A stretch of DNA of 64,000 nt from Caldilineales bacterium (lineage in GTDB: Bacteria > Chloroflexota > Anaerolineae > J102). Under the pieces are notes generated by a model. The model had not been told where the DNA came from and made no database searches. It saw nothing but the letters and a program-made list of their open reading frames with translations. A program made the position numbers and the translations under genes. The stretch lies in the NCBI GenBank assembly GCA_019695115.1, contig JAIBAP010000010.1, positions 47,626 through 111,625 of the forward strand, given 5' to 3'. Shown piece after piece: positions 1 through 9,452 of this stretch; within the stretch, counting starts at the first letter, position 1; every line of letters begins with the position of its first letter.

Positions 1-3000
1 ACCCACCGCCAGCAGATAGGGGAAGGCGTCGTTCTGTCCGCTGTTGCGTCCCAAAATGCCCCGCCGCTGGTTGTCGTTGGCGGTTGGCTTCACCCAACCG
101 GCTATGGTAAAGCTCTTGTTGGCCAGATTCACCGGCTGATTGGCGTCGCTGGCGGTGTTCGACGTCCCGGCATAGCTCTGCGGCCCCCGCCAACTGAAGA
201 CCAGATTGCTGGCGGGGTCCTTCCAGGCATCGCGGGCCGGGATGGCAACGATGGCCCCCACCGACTGGGTGAGCGTATATGGCCCCGAGGCGGCGGCGCT
301 CTTGACCGTGAAGACGTCGGCGAAGTTGGCGGCGCGGGTGGGTTCGAGCAGGAAGGGCGTGACCGATGATGGTTGGTCGGTCAGCGCCGCCGGATAGACG
401 ACTTCCCGCCGGCCCGATGCCTGGCGGGCCATGAGCGCGTTTTCCAGATAGCTGGTGTAGGTGGCTTGCTGGCCGGGGCGCAGGATGGCGTCGTCAGGGT
501 TGTAGCGCCCGGCGAACAGCGCCTCGATGCTGCTCTGATCGTCCGGCACCCAGCCCTGGATCAGGACTTCATCGATGGCCCCGGCAAAGTAGTCGGCGCG
601 CACCGTGGGCACGATGCCATCCTTGCCGGGCGGAGTGTCGCTGGCCGGGCGTTGGCTGGCCCCGATCACGATCTCTGGCCGAGGGCTGGCCGCCTTGACC
701 AGACCGGACTGCTGCCCGACAAGGGCGCCATTGAGATCGAAATAGAGCTGTCCCCCGGCGCCGTAGATCTCGACGGCGATGTGCGACCATCGATTCAGCG
801 CCAACGCACCCGCGGCCAATGGCTGCACGCGCAACCCCGCCGCGCCCAGGCCCTCGAACTGGAGATAGAGGTCGTCGTCGCTGAGGCCGAAGGTGAGGCC
901 GCCGAGTCCGTTGGCGCCGCCGGGGCCGATGTGGATCACCGCCTGCTGGCCGCTCAGTTTTCCGGGCTTGACCCAGGCCGAGAGGGTGATGTTGGTGCGC
1001 AGGTCGCCGATGGCCTTCTGCGGCGGGATAGACAGGTACTGCGTAAGGCCATCGAAGACGACAGCGTTGCCGAAGCGACCGCGAAAACCGGCGCCAGGAC
1101 AAGTCGCTGCGGTGCAGGCGGCCACGATGGTCGAATCGACGGCGGCGGAGTCGGCGAAGGCGGCGGCCCCGGTCGTTTCCTCGAAGCGGGCCAGCAGCAG
1201 CGGCGCTTGCGGCTCCAGAACTTTGCCTTCGTAGAGCAAAACGGTGGGGTCGTTGGAGACGCTGGGGTTGAAGCCATACACCTTCTCCAAGCTATCGGGG
1301 ATGGCGTCCTGGTCGATATCGCGCTCGAACGGGTCGGAGAAGGCCCAACCGGTGAGCAGGGCGCCGTTGGCCTGCACGCCGTAGCCGATCGACCAGCCTG
1401 CCAGTTCCTGGCCATCGGCCAGCCCGTCGCCGTCGCTGTCGGCCGCCGTTGGATCCGTGCCCCGCAGCGATTCCTGCACATCGCTCAGACCGTCTTCGTC
1501 GCTGTCCGGGTTGCCGGGGTTGGTGTTGCGCTGCTGCTCGACCGCGTCGGAGAGGCCGTCGCCGTCGGCATCCCAACGGCTGTCGTCGCGGTCGGCGTCG
1601 TAGCGCAGACCGTCGCCGTCGGCGTCGATCAGGGCGGGGAAAGGCAGAGCGCTGTTGTTGCTCCAGTTCAGCCGGTAGCGTCCCGGTTCGGCCCCGGCCA
1701 GTTCCAGGGTATAGAACTCGTCCAGCGTGCGGGGAAAGACATCGTATTGCAGATTGAGGTCGTTGTAGTTCGTCTCGCCGCGGCTGCGCACCCAACACAC
1801 CACCACCGGCGGCAGCACCGGAAAGGTGAAGGTGGCGTTGGAGACGCATTCCTGCACGGGCACGGCGTAGCCCTCGGCCAGCCAGGCCGGCACGGCGCGG
1901 TTGATGCCCGGCGCCAGCGGCAGAGCCAGGCCATCGCTTTTGCGCACGGTCGTATCGGCATAGACGGCCACGATGTCGTTATCGCCATCGCGCTCCCATT
2001 CCGACCAGGGGTTGGGGCCGGCGTTGCGCTCGACGCTGTCGTGCAGTTGTTTCTCGTCCTTGTCCGGTTTGGCGGTGACGATGTCGTAGGCGAAGCGGGC
2101 CGATTGCAGCGTCTCGGCGCTGTATTGAAAGCCGTAGAAGATGCCGATGTTGACCGGCAGGTGCGCCAGAGCCAGCGTATTGCGCACGGCCATCGTCAAA
2201 GACAGCGGCGCCGACGGTGTGAACCCGTCCGACGGCTGGCCTAGCTCGGGCTGGAAACGCAGATAGCTGAGCCGATAGGGGTCGTCGACGCGGGTGATCT
2301 CGTTCTGGGCATAGATGACGAAAGAAACCAGCTCGCCCAGCCAGCCGCTGACGCCCTTGCAGAAGATCCGGCCCGGGATGCTTTCCTCGGCCTGTTCATC
2401 GTCGAGGAAGCCGCAGATCAGGTTGATGAGGCCGTCGATCAGGCCGATGATGGCCGCCACAATGGCCCCCACGCCAGTGCTGGCCAGAGCGAACATCATC
2501 CCCGCCACGATGGAGGCGGCAAACGATTGGGCGGCGAGTTGGTTGGCGGCCAGACCACCCACCGCCAGACCGTTGATCCAGATCTGGGCCACGAGCGCGG
2601 CCAGGTTGACTGCCTGGCCCACCGCCAGCCCCACCAGCCCGGCGATCTTTGCTGCCCGCTCGGTCGTGGCCAGCGAATCGAGCACAACCCGAAAGGCTTT
2701 CTGGCCGGCGGGAATGCCCGCCTCCAGGGCCGCGTTGGCCGTGGCCAGCATCCCCACGGCCCCAGCCACCTCGGCCGCCAGACTGACGCCGTTCAGCACC
2801 TGCGCTGCCACATTCAGGCCATCGCCTTGCGAGGCGCTGACGATGCCACCGGCAATCCCCGCCAGCACAGCCGCCCCGGCCACACCCACCGCCACCCCGG
2901 TCGTGATCCGTCCCCCCACCCGGCTTAGACTGCTGGGCCGGAAGTTGCGGAAGAAGGAATCGGCCAGGCTGTCGGCCGTATCGCCGCCGATGTTGGCCCA

Positions 3001-6000
3001 TAGTTTGCTGACGGTGGTGTTGTCGACCACTTCGTCGGTCGAGAGCAACACCTTCTGCAAAATGCGGGCGGTCGACTCGCGGGACATCAGCGTCTGCTGA
3101 AATTGATAGATGCTGAGATTCTCGGCGATGCTCTCGGCCAGCGGCTCGATCACTTCGTTGACCAGGCTGCCCTGCGTGATCACTTCGGCCAGATCGCCCG
3201 CGTCCAGCACCCGCTGCTGGCGTTCGCTGCGGCTGACCGTGGCGTTGGCGTCGAGATCCCATTGGCCCAACACAGTGGCGTCGCTTTGCACCAGCCCGGC
3301 CCGACCCGCATAGAGATAGGCAAAATAGGTCTGCGCCAGGCGCGTCTTGCCGGCGCTAACGGCGCGGCTGTTCTCGTCCTCGCCGGCGCTAAACGCTCGC
3401 CCCTCCTTTAGCCTGATCGCCAACGAATCCCAGTATTCGGCGAAGGGAAACGGCTCCCAGGCGGCATTGCGGTAGCGATAGGGCGCCCAACTGAGGCCGG
3501 CCACCGTCACGACTGGCTGCGGGTCTTCGTTAGCGGGGTCGAAATCGATCTTGGCGCCATTAGCGGCGATGGTGGTGTAATTGGCCGCGCCCAGCGTCAG
3601 GTTGCGGAACTTGTTTTCGCTGGCGAAGAGCAGGACCGGGGCGGCAGAAAGCGGTTGGCCATTCTGCAGAAAGCGGCTGTTGAGCAAGTCGGGGACGTGC
3701 TTCTCCATCACCCGAGCCTGGTCGAGGTAAGTACTGAGTTGCGTATCGAGTTTCTGGACATACAGGGCCGGCCGGGGGATGCCCCAGCGGTCGGCGTCGC
3801 TCGCCCCGGCGTTGGCCCCGTTGTGGAAGGTGTTGTAAATGGTATTCAGGGTGTAATCGCGTTGATTGTCCTTGCCGCAGGCGTCGTTCGGGTTTAGGCG
3901 CACGCAATCGACGCCGGTCACGAATTGTTCGTCCAGCCCCTGCGCCAGATGCCAGAGATAGTCCTCAGCCTCCTTGTTGGCGTCGGTGGCGGGGTCTTCG
4001 AACACGATATCCATGTCGTAATCGTGTTCTTCACGCACCGATAGCCCGGCAAGCTGCCAGCTGTCATCGTAGACGTGCACCATCTGCATTTGGTTGGCGT
4101 TGGCCCCACACCAGACCTCCAGCCGCGCTTGTTGCTCCTCTCCGGCCATGAAGTCGGCCGGCGGCGCCGTGCAGAGATCGACCAGCGCCTGCACCCACCA
4201 GCTCAGGCGGACTTTGTGCTGCCAGCCAGTGGCCGCGGCTGAGTTGTACAGCATCGTCCCCGCGAAGCCGCTGGTCACACCCGTCTTGGCATCGTGAGCG
4301 ATGCTGAGGGGGATGTGGGCGATCAGCGCCCCGGTCTCGTCCTTTTCCGACACCGTAATCCCCAGCCTGGCCATGGCCGCGGCGTCGATCATCTCGATCT
4401 CACTGCCGGCGCCGTTGACCACATTGCCCAGCGAGCTGCACGCCAGCGTGCGCTCACCATGTTTGATCAGGGCCGCGTGCTTGCCGTCGGCCAGCGCCAC
4501 CAGGTTGCGGCTGCTGAGAACGCTGGTTCCGCCCGGCGTGATCGGCAGCGTTTCGACGGTCGTCGCCCGCTCCTGGCAGCTGCCCTCGAATACGACCAGT
4601 TGGTGCTGCCCCGCCCGCCCCGGCAGAGTGACATCCACCCGCACGTTCGCCCCCGACTGTTGCAGGCCCACCGACCCCACCTCACGCGCCGGCAGCAGGA
4701 AATTGAGCGGCGCCTGGCCGCCGTCTTCGATCACCTTGGGGACGGGCAGGCACGAGGCCGGGGTCAGGCCATTTGCCTTGAGCACAGCGACATGGTTGCC
4801 ATCGCCGATGACGGCCAGCTCGGCGCCGGGGAACTTGACCTCGCCGCCTTCGGTCAGGGCCGGGGCGGTGTAGACCGGCGTCGATGTGGAGAGCGCGGCC
4901 TCGCACGAGGCTTTGTGGATTTCCAGGCTGTAGCCGCTGAAATCAGGGTTGAGCTTGTTGGTCCGCACCCGCAAATCTTCCGGCTCGGAGACGGTGAAGC
5001 CGAACAACTCGATGGCCTCGGTCTGTTTGAGCAGTTGGATGACCGCCAGCAGGGGCGCGGTGCGGAAGCGGACGGTCTGGGCGGCGGTTGTGCGCGGCAA
5101 CGGCGCCCGGCTGCCATTCATCTCGATTTCCAGCATCGGCGTCAGGCGCATGTCGCCGTAGGTCTGGGGATAGGGGTCGGGCGCGACGACGCCAGCGGGC
5201 AGGGGGGTGGCGTCAGCGAAGGTGGAATCGAGGCGTCGCTGGATCTGTCCCTCGGCGTCGCCGGTGGGCCAATCGAGCACGCTCTGGCCGAAGCCGATGT
5301 GGGTGGGGTTGGATGGGCGGATCTGAAAATCAACGAGCACCGTTTTGCCCACCGACAGGTTCGCCATTTCGAGATTGAAGGGGTTGGCGGCGGTGAAGGG
5401 CGCCGCTTTGCCCAAAGCGACCGTGGGCGAGAGGTCGAAATCGCCGATGAAGCCGTCGCCGTCGTTGTCGAGGGCGAAGATATCGGCATCGCCGGCGCCG
5501 TCGCTGTTGGCGCACGGTTGGGTGGGGCACTCGCGGCCATCCAGCAGCCCATCGCCGTCGGTATCCGGGTTGAGCGGGTTCGAGTAGGGTGCGCTGCCGT
5601 TGGGGCCAAAGCCGCGCACCTCGATGGCGTCCCTCAGCCCATCCCCATCCGAGTCCTTGTCGTTTGGCCCCGTGCCCAAGAAGACTGCCTCCTGGTTGTC
5701 GGTCAGCCCGTCGCCGTCGGTGTCGGCCAACCGGGGATTGGCGCAGCCCGACCATCTGGCATTAGCGCCCGCCAGCTGGCCGCCAACCAGCCCGATCTTG
5801 CGGTCGAGACAGCGGCGGACTTCCTCGCCGTCGATGAGACCGTCGCCGTCGGTGTCGGGGTTGTTGGGGTTCGTCGTCCAGGGCGTTTCCAGGCTGTCGG
5901 GCAGGCCATCGCGGTCGGCGTCGGGGCCTTCCAGGTCGGGGTCGGCGGCGGCCCGGCTGTAAGCGCCGGGTTGGGTGAGGGCCATGCCGTCCGATGTAAC

Positions 6001-7188
6001 CAGGGGATCTCTCTGCGTATCGAACGGCAGCGGATCGGAGGGTGGTTTCTGATCCCCGCCTTGCTGCTGGCTTGATCCTGAGACGCTCTGCAAGGCAGGC
6101 CCGATCGCAGGCGCTGCCTGGGCAATTTCTCCGCTCAGCATCGTGATCAACACGAACACTGAGACCAAGGCCTGGGCTTTGCTGTGGGGCAGCTGCCTGA
6201 GAACAAGGGAGGCGGCGATGACTAAGACGATGGCCGCCAGACCCAACGCCATCTGATCCCAGGCGATGTTGTGCTGCAAGCGGTAGAGGGCCGCCTGCGC
6301 ACGGTTGCCCAGGCTGGCCGCGCCCAGCACCAGGCCGGAGCGGTCGAAGGCGGTGAAGTCGGTCTGGACTTCGACCAGGACGCGTTCGCCGTGGCGCGTT
6401 TCTGGGAATTCGATCTCGGCCCGCAGACGCAGGGGCAGGCCGTCCTCGTCCAGCCAGGCCTCGCCGCTGCCGGCGATCTGGCGGAAGGCTGCGGACGTGC
6501 TCAGGCTCATCCCGGCCGGTAGCTCGCCCTTGCGGCGCATCTCGGCCTCGAGCTGCTTGGTCATGGTGGCGGCCAGGCTGGCGCCATCGATGACGAAATG
6601 ATAGTGATGGCTGGTCAGGGCGGCGCCCATCCCCGGCAGTTCCCGGCGTTCAGTCCCCAGATACGAGACATGTCGCGCCGCCTGCAGATAGGGGGCAGAT
6701 ACTTCAACACCAATGTACCCATCGCCGTTCAGGGCCAGGTTCCCGCCCGGCGCCAGGGCATCGCCAAAATCATCCAGTGGCTGCCACTCGCCCCCCGGCA
6801 GCCGGCCCTGCGCCCGGCCATCTCTGATCTCGACTTCCAGACCGGCGGCCGGGTCGAAGGCGGTGGCGGGGTTGTCCCACAGCGCCAGCCGCAACGAGTT
6901 GGCGCCGCGGTTCACTTCGCCCTGCACGGCCAGATGTTTCTTGCCCACGGTCTGGCCCACGTTGCCCAGGCGGGGGGCGGGAAGGGTGGTCTGCGTCACC
7001 TGGCTGGTGAAGCGATACTGCCCGGCGCGTTCGGCCAGCGCCCAGGCGGCGTGCAGTTTGCGATCGTCCGGCTTGCTGCCGGCATCGACGACACCCAGGC
7101 CGGCCGCCGCCAGGACCAGAATCAGGAGAACGACGAGGCGGGCGGGGCGGCGCCGGCCGGGGTGACGGCGTGAAGCGGTTGTTCGCAT
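1..7188 (-). CDS. Giant secreted/surface protein with TSP3-like calcium repeats, internal hydrophobic segment and LamG domains (C-terminus beyond window)
   Basis: A single minus-strand frame is open from the ATG at 7188 to base 1, giving at least 2396 codons with no stop, so the gene is partial. I translated the N-terminus, both calcium-repeat blocks and parts of the hydrophobic and LamG regions codon by codon. Residues 17-36 form a signal or anchor helix (RLVVLLILVLAAAGLGVV). Residues 40-310 are soluble. Residues about 317-355 hold two hydrophobic helices. Residues about 417-576 are Asp-rich calcium-binding repeats of the thrombospondin type 3 kind (DTDGDGLIDGEE, DSDGDGLRD). Residues about 1413-1593 are Gly/Ala-rich and strongly hydrophobic. 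A second Asp-rich block covers about 1837-1957. A LamG/concanavalin-like domain covers about 1997-2210 (ITLSAWVKPG, WSHIAVEIYG), and another begins near 2353 (FTIAGWVKPT). Family knowledge suggests a calcium-stabilised adhesin or toxin-like surface protein. The function is inferred. All plus-strand frames here are shadows. Confidence 0.85.
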   Translation of the reverse strand, partial: MRTTASRRHPGRRRPARLVVLLILVLAAAGLGVVDAGSKPDDRKLHAAWALAERAGQYRFTSQVTQTTLPAPRLGNVGQTVGKKHLAVQGEVNRGANSLRLALWDNPATAFDPAAGLEVEIRDGRAQGRLPGGEWQPLDDFGDALAPGGNLALNGDGYIGVEVSAPYLQAARHVSYLGTERRELPGMGAALTSHHYHFVIDGASLAATMTKQLEAEMRRKGELPAGMSLSTSAAFRQIAGSGEAWLDEDGLPLRLRAEIEFPETRHGERVLVEVQTDFTAFDRSGLVLGAASLGNRAQAALYRLQHNIAWDQMALGLAAIVLVIAASLVLRQLPHSKAQALVSVFVLITMLSGEIAQAAPAIGPALQSVSGSSQQQGGDQKPPSDPLPFDTQRDPLVTSDGMALTQPGAYSRAAADPDLEGPDADRDGLPDSLETPWTTNPNNPDTDGDGLIDGEEVRRCLDRKIGLVGGQLAGANARWSGCANPRLADTDGDGLTDNQEAVFLGTGPNDKDSDGDGLRDAIEVRGFGPNGSAPYSNPLNPDTDGDGLLDGRECPTQPCANSDGAGDADIFALDNDGDGFIGDFDLSPTVALGKAAPFTAANPFNLEMANLSVGKTVLVDFQIRPSNPTHIGFGQSVLDWPTGDAEGQIQRRLDSTFADATPLPAGVVAPDPYPQTYGDMRLTPMLEIEMNGSRAPLPRTTAAQTVRFRTAPLLAVIQLLKQTEAIELFGFTVSEPEDLRVRTNKLNPDFSGYSLEIHKASCEAALSTSTPVYTAPALTEGGEVKFPGAELAVIGDGNHVAVLKANGLTPASCLPVPKVIEDGGQAPLNFLLPAREVGSVGLQQSGANVRVDVTLPGRAGQHQLVVFEGSCQERATTVETLPITPGGTSVLSSRNLVALADGKHAALIKHGERTLACSSLGNVVNGAGSEIEMIDAAAMARLGITVSEKDETGALIAHIPLSIAHDAKTGVTSGFAGTMLYNSAAATGWQHKVRLSWWVQALVDLCTAPPADFMAGEEQQARLEVWCGANANQMQMVHVYDDSWQLAGLSVREEHDYDMDIVFEDPATDANKEAEDYLWHLAQGLDEQFVTGVDCVRLNPNDACGKDNQRDYTLNTIYNTFHNGANAGASDADRWGIPRPALYVQKLDTQLSTYLDQARVMEKHVPDLLNSRFLQNGQPLSAAPVLLFASENKFRNLTLGAANYTTIAANGAKIDFDPANEDPQPVVTVAGLSWAPYRYRNAAWEPFPFAEYWDSLAIRLKEGRAFSAGEDENSRAVSAGKTRLAQTYFAYLYAGRAGLVQSDATVLGQWDLDANATVSRSERQQRVLDAGDLAEVITQGSLVNEVIEPLAESIAENLSIYQFQQTLMSRESTARILQKVLLSTDEVVDNTTVSKLWANIGGDTADSLADSFFRNFRPSSLSRVGGRITTGVAVGVAGAAVLAGIAGGIVSASQGDGLNVAAQVLNGVSLAAEVAGAVGMLATANAALEAGIPAGQKAFRVVLDSLATTERAAKIAGLVGLAVGQAVNLAALVAQIWINGLAVGGLAANQLAAQSFAASIVAGMMFALASTGVGAIVAAIIGLIDGLINLICGFLDDEQAEESIPGRIFCKGVSGWLGELVSFVIYAQNEITRVDDPYRLSYLRFQPELGQPSDGFTPSAPLSLTMAVRNTLALAHLPVNIGIFYGFQYSAETLQSARFAYDIVTAKPDKDEKQLHDSVERNAGPNPWSEWERDGDNDIVAVYADTTVRKSDGLALPLAPGINRAVPAWLAEGYAVPVQECVSNATFTFPVLPPVVVCWVRSRGETNYNDLNLQYDVFPRTLDEFYTLELAGAEPGRYRLNWSNNSALPFPALIDADGDGLRYDADRDDSRWDADGDGLSDAVEQQRNTNPGNPDSDEDGLSDVQESLRGTDPTAADSDGDGLADGQELAGWSIGYGVQANGALLTGWAFSDPFERDIDQDAIPDSLEKVYGFNPSVSNDPTVLLYEGKVLEPQAPLLLARFEETTGAAAFADSAAVDSTIVAACTAATCPGAGFRGRFGNAVVFDGLTQYLSIPPQKAIGDLRTNITLSAWVKPGKLSGQQAVIHIGPGGANGLGGLTFGLSDDDLYLQFEGLGAAGLRVQPLAAGALALNRWSHIAVEIYGAGGQLYFDLNGALVGQQSGLVKAASPRPEIVIGASQRPASDTPPGKDGIVPTVRADYFAGAIDEVLIQGWVPDDQSSIEALFAGRYNPDDAILRPGQQATYTSYLENALMARQASGRREVVYPAALTDQPSSVTPFLLEPTRAANFADVFTVKSAAASGPYTLTQSVGAIVAIPARDAWKDPASNLVFSWRGPQSYAGTSNTASDANQPVNLANKSFTIAGWVKPTANDNQRRGILGRNSGQNDAFPYLLAVG

Positions 7189-7575
7189 GGTTTGCTCTCG
7201 GTTCAGCGACGGCCCAGGTCGGACGGTTGTGGGCAGGTGCGTTGTCAAGTTGACGCGCGGGCATTGTGTGTGGTGGGGCGTCGACCAACGCGGGCGAAAC
7301 ACGCCTACCCGCCATCCCAGAACAATGGCGACGCCCCGGAGGGGAAAGGCGGCACTATACAAGGGATGGGCGAATCACGCAAGCCGTACTCGCGGGGAGT
7401 CGGGTCAGAGATGCCAACTTCTGTGCAAGTTGGCGCCGCCATGGCCGACTAGTCCGAAGCTTTCTGCAATCGACGATGGCAAACAAGGCTACGACGAGGC
7501 GCCTGCCAGGAGCTTGCCGGTCAAACCAGACCAAACTATACTGATGGCAACGTAACCAAAAGGAGAAGAATCGCT
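7189..7575. other. Divergent intergenic region
   Basis: This stretch separates the giant minus-strand gene from the plus-strand antitoxin gene, so it should contain divergent promoters. I see no convincing coding frame or RNA gene. An AGGAG motif at about 7561 serves the antitoxin start. A weak GAGAGCAAACC precedes the minus-strand ATG. I could not pick a -35/-10 pair with confidence. Confidence 0.4.
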
Positions 7576-7779
7576 ATGTACATCACCAATATCTCCGAGG
7601 CGAAGGCAAATCTATCCCGGCTGATCGAAGAGGTCATGCAGGGCGAAGAAGTCATCATTGGCAAAGCAGGCAAATCGGTTGCCAGGCTAGCGCCCTACAA
7701 GACCGACCCCAGCCCACGCCAACTAGGGGCCGGCGCCTGGAAAGGCAGTATCTGGATGGCTGATGATTTCGACAACTGA
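7576..7779 (+). CDS. Phd/YefM-type antitoxin, now without an intact toxin
   Basis: This 67-residue protein begins [20 protein letters not shown], the usual Phd/YefM opening in which the SEAK...L region forms the DNA-binding dimer. It continues with [19 protein letters not shown] and ends ...[10 protein letters not shown], the toxin-neutralising tail type normally followed by a VapC PIN toxin. An AGGAGAAG Shine-Dalgarno sequence lies 7-14 bases upstream. The expected toxin gene is missing: the sequence right after the antitoxin is only the last 19 codons of a PIN protein (separate entry). The product may still repress its own promoter or counter related toxins in trans, which is inference. The antitoxin family call is secure. 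Confidence 0.85.
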   Translation: MYITNISEAKANLSRLIEEVMQGEEVIIGKAGKSVARLAPYKTDPSPRQLGAGAWKGSIWMADDFDN

Positions 7780-7838
7780 CGCTGGTCACACACAATGCCC
7801 GGCTGAAAGCCTATTCCGTGCCGATCATCACAACCTGA
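7779..7838 (+). pseudogene. Remnant 3' end of a VapC/PIN toxin gene
   Basis: Reading from 7779 gives [19 protein letters not shown] followed by TGA. This matches the usual last strand and tail of VapC PIN domains (LVTHD..L..Y.VPII). No PIN N-terminus or acidic catalytic residues exist upstream, because the antitoxin ends at 7779. The simplest reading is a deletion of about 110 codons that joined the antitoxin stop to the toxin tail. It is non-functional. Confidence 0.7.
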
Positions 7839-7902
7839 CCCCCCACTGACGAGAAGTCCGCATTCAACCGGCGTCACTCGATCAGCTTCGATTTCTCCTT
7901 CC

Positions 7903-8889
7903 GTGACCACACAGCCCCTCCTCTCCATCCAAAACCTGCACAAGCATTTCTTTCTCAGCCAGGGCGGCCTGTGGGGCGGCGAGCCGCGGGTGGTGCGGGC
8001 GGTGGATGGCGTCAGCTTCGACCTGGCGCGCGGCGAGATCCTGGCCCTGGTGGGCGAGAGCGGCTGCGGCAAATCCACCCTGGCCCTGGCGCTCATGCAC
8101 CTGGAGGAGCCGACCGGCGGCCGGGTCGAGTTCGAGGGCCGGGACATCACCCATGCCGCCGGCGGCGAACGCAAGGCGCTTAGCCGGCGCATCCAGATGG
8201 TCTTCCAGGACCCCTACGAATCCCTGAACCCCACCCAAACGATCGCCGAGATCGTGGCCGAGCCGCTGCTGGTGCACAGGCTGGCCCCGGATCGGGCCGA
8301 GCGCGACCGCAGGATGCAGCAGGCGCTGGAGGATGCGGGCCTGCGCCCGGCGGCGGACTATCTGGCCCGTTATCCGCATGAACTTTCGGGCGGGCAGCGC
8401 CAACGCGTGGTCATCGCCGGGGCGCTGGTGCTGGAGCCGACCCTGCTCCTGGCCGATGAGCCGGTCTCGATGCTGGATGTGAGCATCCGGGCCGAGGTGC
8501 TCAACCTGCTGGCCGAGCTACGCCAAACGCGGGGCATCTCGGTGCTGTTCATCACCCACGATCTAGGCACGGTTTCCTACTTTGCCGACCGTGTGGCGGT
8601 GATGTATTTGGGCCGCATCGTCGAGATCGGCCCCACCCGCGAGGTGCTGCTGAACCCGCAGCATCCCTACACCAGGGCGCTGCTCTCGGTCGTCCCCGTC
8701 CCCAACCCCCGCCTGCGCCGCCAACGCCTCATCCTGCAAGGCGAGACGCCCAACCCCATCGCCATTCCGCCCGGTTGCCGCTTCCACCCGCGCTGCCCGG
8801 CGGCGTTCGCGGCCTGCCGGGAGAGCGACCCGGCCTTCGTTCAGGTTGCGGCGGGGCATCAGGCGGCGTGTTTGTTGGCGACTCGCTGA
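7903..8889 (+). CDS. Oligopeptide/dipeptide ABC transporter ATP-binding protein (OppF/DppF type), orphan
   Basis: A 328-residue ABC ATPase that would energise uptake of peptides or related solutes at the inner face of the membrane. Walker A is GESGCGKST (about residues 50-58), the Q-loop is in [10 protein letters not shown], the signature is LSGGQRQRV, Walker B is LLLADEP, and the switch His is in FITHDLGT. The C-terminus has the oligo-peptide-ABC domain with its conserved Pro/Cys pattern ([10 protein letters not shown]). The start is GTG at 7903 with no Shine-Dalgarno sequence and no in-frame alternative just upstream. No permease, binding protein or DppD partner is nearby, so it is either an orphan that works with components elsewhere or the remainder of an operon lost together with the adjacent toxin deletion. 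Confidence 0.88.
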   Translation: MTTQPLLSIQNLHKHFFLSQGGLWGGEPRVVRAVDGVSFDLARGEILALVGESGCGKSTLALALMHLEEPTGGRVEFEGRDITHAAGGERKALSRRIQMVFQDPYESLNPTQTIAEIVAEPLLVHRLAPDRAERDRRMQQALEDAGLRPAADYLARYPHELSGGQRQRVVIAGALVLEPTLLLADEPVSMLDVSIRAEVLNLLAELRQTRGISVLFITHDLGTVSYFADRVAVMYLGRIVEIGPTREVLLNPQHPYTRALLSVVPVPNPRLRRQRLILQGETPNPIAIPPGCRFHPRCPAAFAACRESDPAFVQVAAGHQAACLLATR

Positions 8890-8898
8890 TCTGCCAGC

Positions 8899-9201
8899 CT
8901 ACGCAGCCGCCAACACGCGCACAAATCGCTCGATCTTTTCTCCAACTTTGTCTTCGCTGACATCGAGGTCAAAGTCCATTTGCAGGCCAAGCCAGAATTG
9001 CGGTGACATGCCGAAATAGCGCGCCAGCCGCAGTGCCGTATCGGGAGTAATACGGCGCTTACCCTGAACGATCTCGTTGATTCGTTGCGAGGGGACTTGC
9101 AGATCGAGGGCAAGATGATTCTGACTAATGCCCATCGGCCTCAGAAACTCTTCTAGAAGGACTTCTCCCGGATGAATCGGGGCTAGCTTATCAGCAGGCA
9201 T
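8899..9201 (-). CDS. higA: HigA-family antitoxin (XRE helix-turn-helix)
   Basis: This 100-residue protein carries the HigA opening IHPGEVLLEEFL (residues 9-20) and an XRE helix-turn-helix with the typical SQNHLALDL...RINEIVQGKRRIT core. FGMSPQFWLGLQ follows. HigA neutralises the HigB mRNase and represses the higBA promoter. In the standard order higB precedes higA, and here the remnant of higB ends 9 bases upstream on the same strand. The toxin is truncated, so this is probably a solitary antitoxin. The call is strong. Activity as a repressor is inferred. Confidence 0.87.
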   Translation of the reverse strand: MPADKLAPIHPGEVLLEEFLRPMGISQNHLALDLQVPSQRINEIVQGKRRITPDTALRLARYFGMSPQFWLGLQMDFDLDVSEDKVGEKIERFVRVLAAA

Positions 9202-9210
9202 AGTTGTATC

Positions 9211-9303
9211 TCAGTGATAATCGACGATTTCTACGTCGAAAGCATCGCCATCGCGCCAGAAGAAGCAAATACGCCACTGATCGTTAATACGGATGCGAAA
9301 GCT
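9211..9303 (-). pseudogene. higB: HigB toxin C-terminal remnant
   Basis: The last 30 codons read SFRIRINDQWRICFFWRDGD followed by AFDVEIVDYH and a stop, the standard C-terminus of HigB/RelE-like toxins next to higA. The frame stays open upstream to an ATG at 9441, but residues 1-46 of that frame (for example ALPGGACKPVLPQTF) show no RelE features and lack the normal start and the conserved nuclease core. The 5' two thirds of higB have therefore been lost or replaced. Confidence 0.7.
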
Positions 9304-9452
9304 GCGGATCACAGACTTGAGTGTACACTGAGTGTGACCATAGGTCAAACAAGGCGCAAATGTCTGAGGCAGCACGGGCTTGCAGGCCCCACCGGGCAAG
9401 GCTATACTAATGGCTGTAGGCGCCTTGTTGGCGGTCCACAATCACGAAAGCC

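Noticed and set aside
373..2244. Long plus-strand frame of 623 codons opposite the giant gene
   Set aside because: It is the antisense shadow of the minus-strand frame, which has a start, signal peptide and clear domains. The plus-strand translation is low-complexity and matches nothing.
4294..6075. Plus-strand frame of 593 codons
   Set aside because: Same reason. It arises because GC-rich codon bias keeps the opposite strand open.
9304..9441. Full-length HigB with a new N-terminus from ATG 9441
   Set aside because: Residues 1-46 lack all RelE/HigB features, so the frame is only incidentally open.
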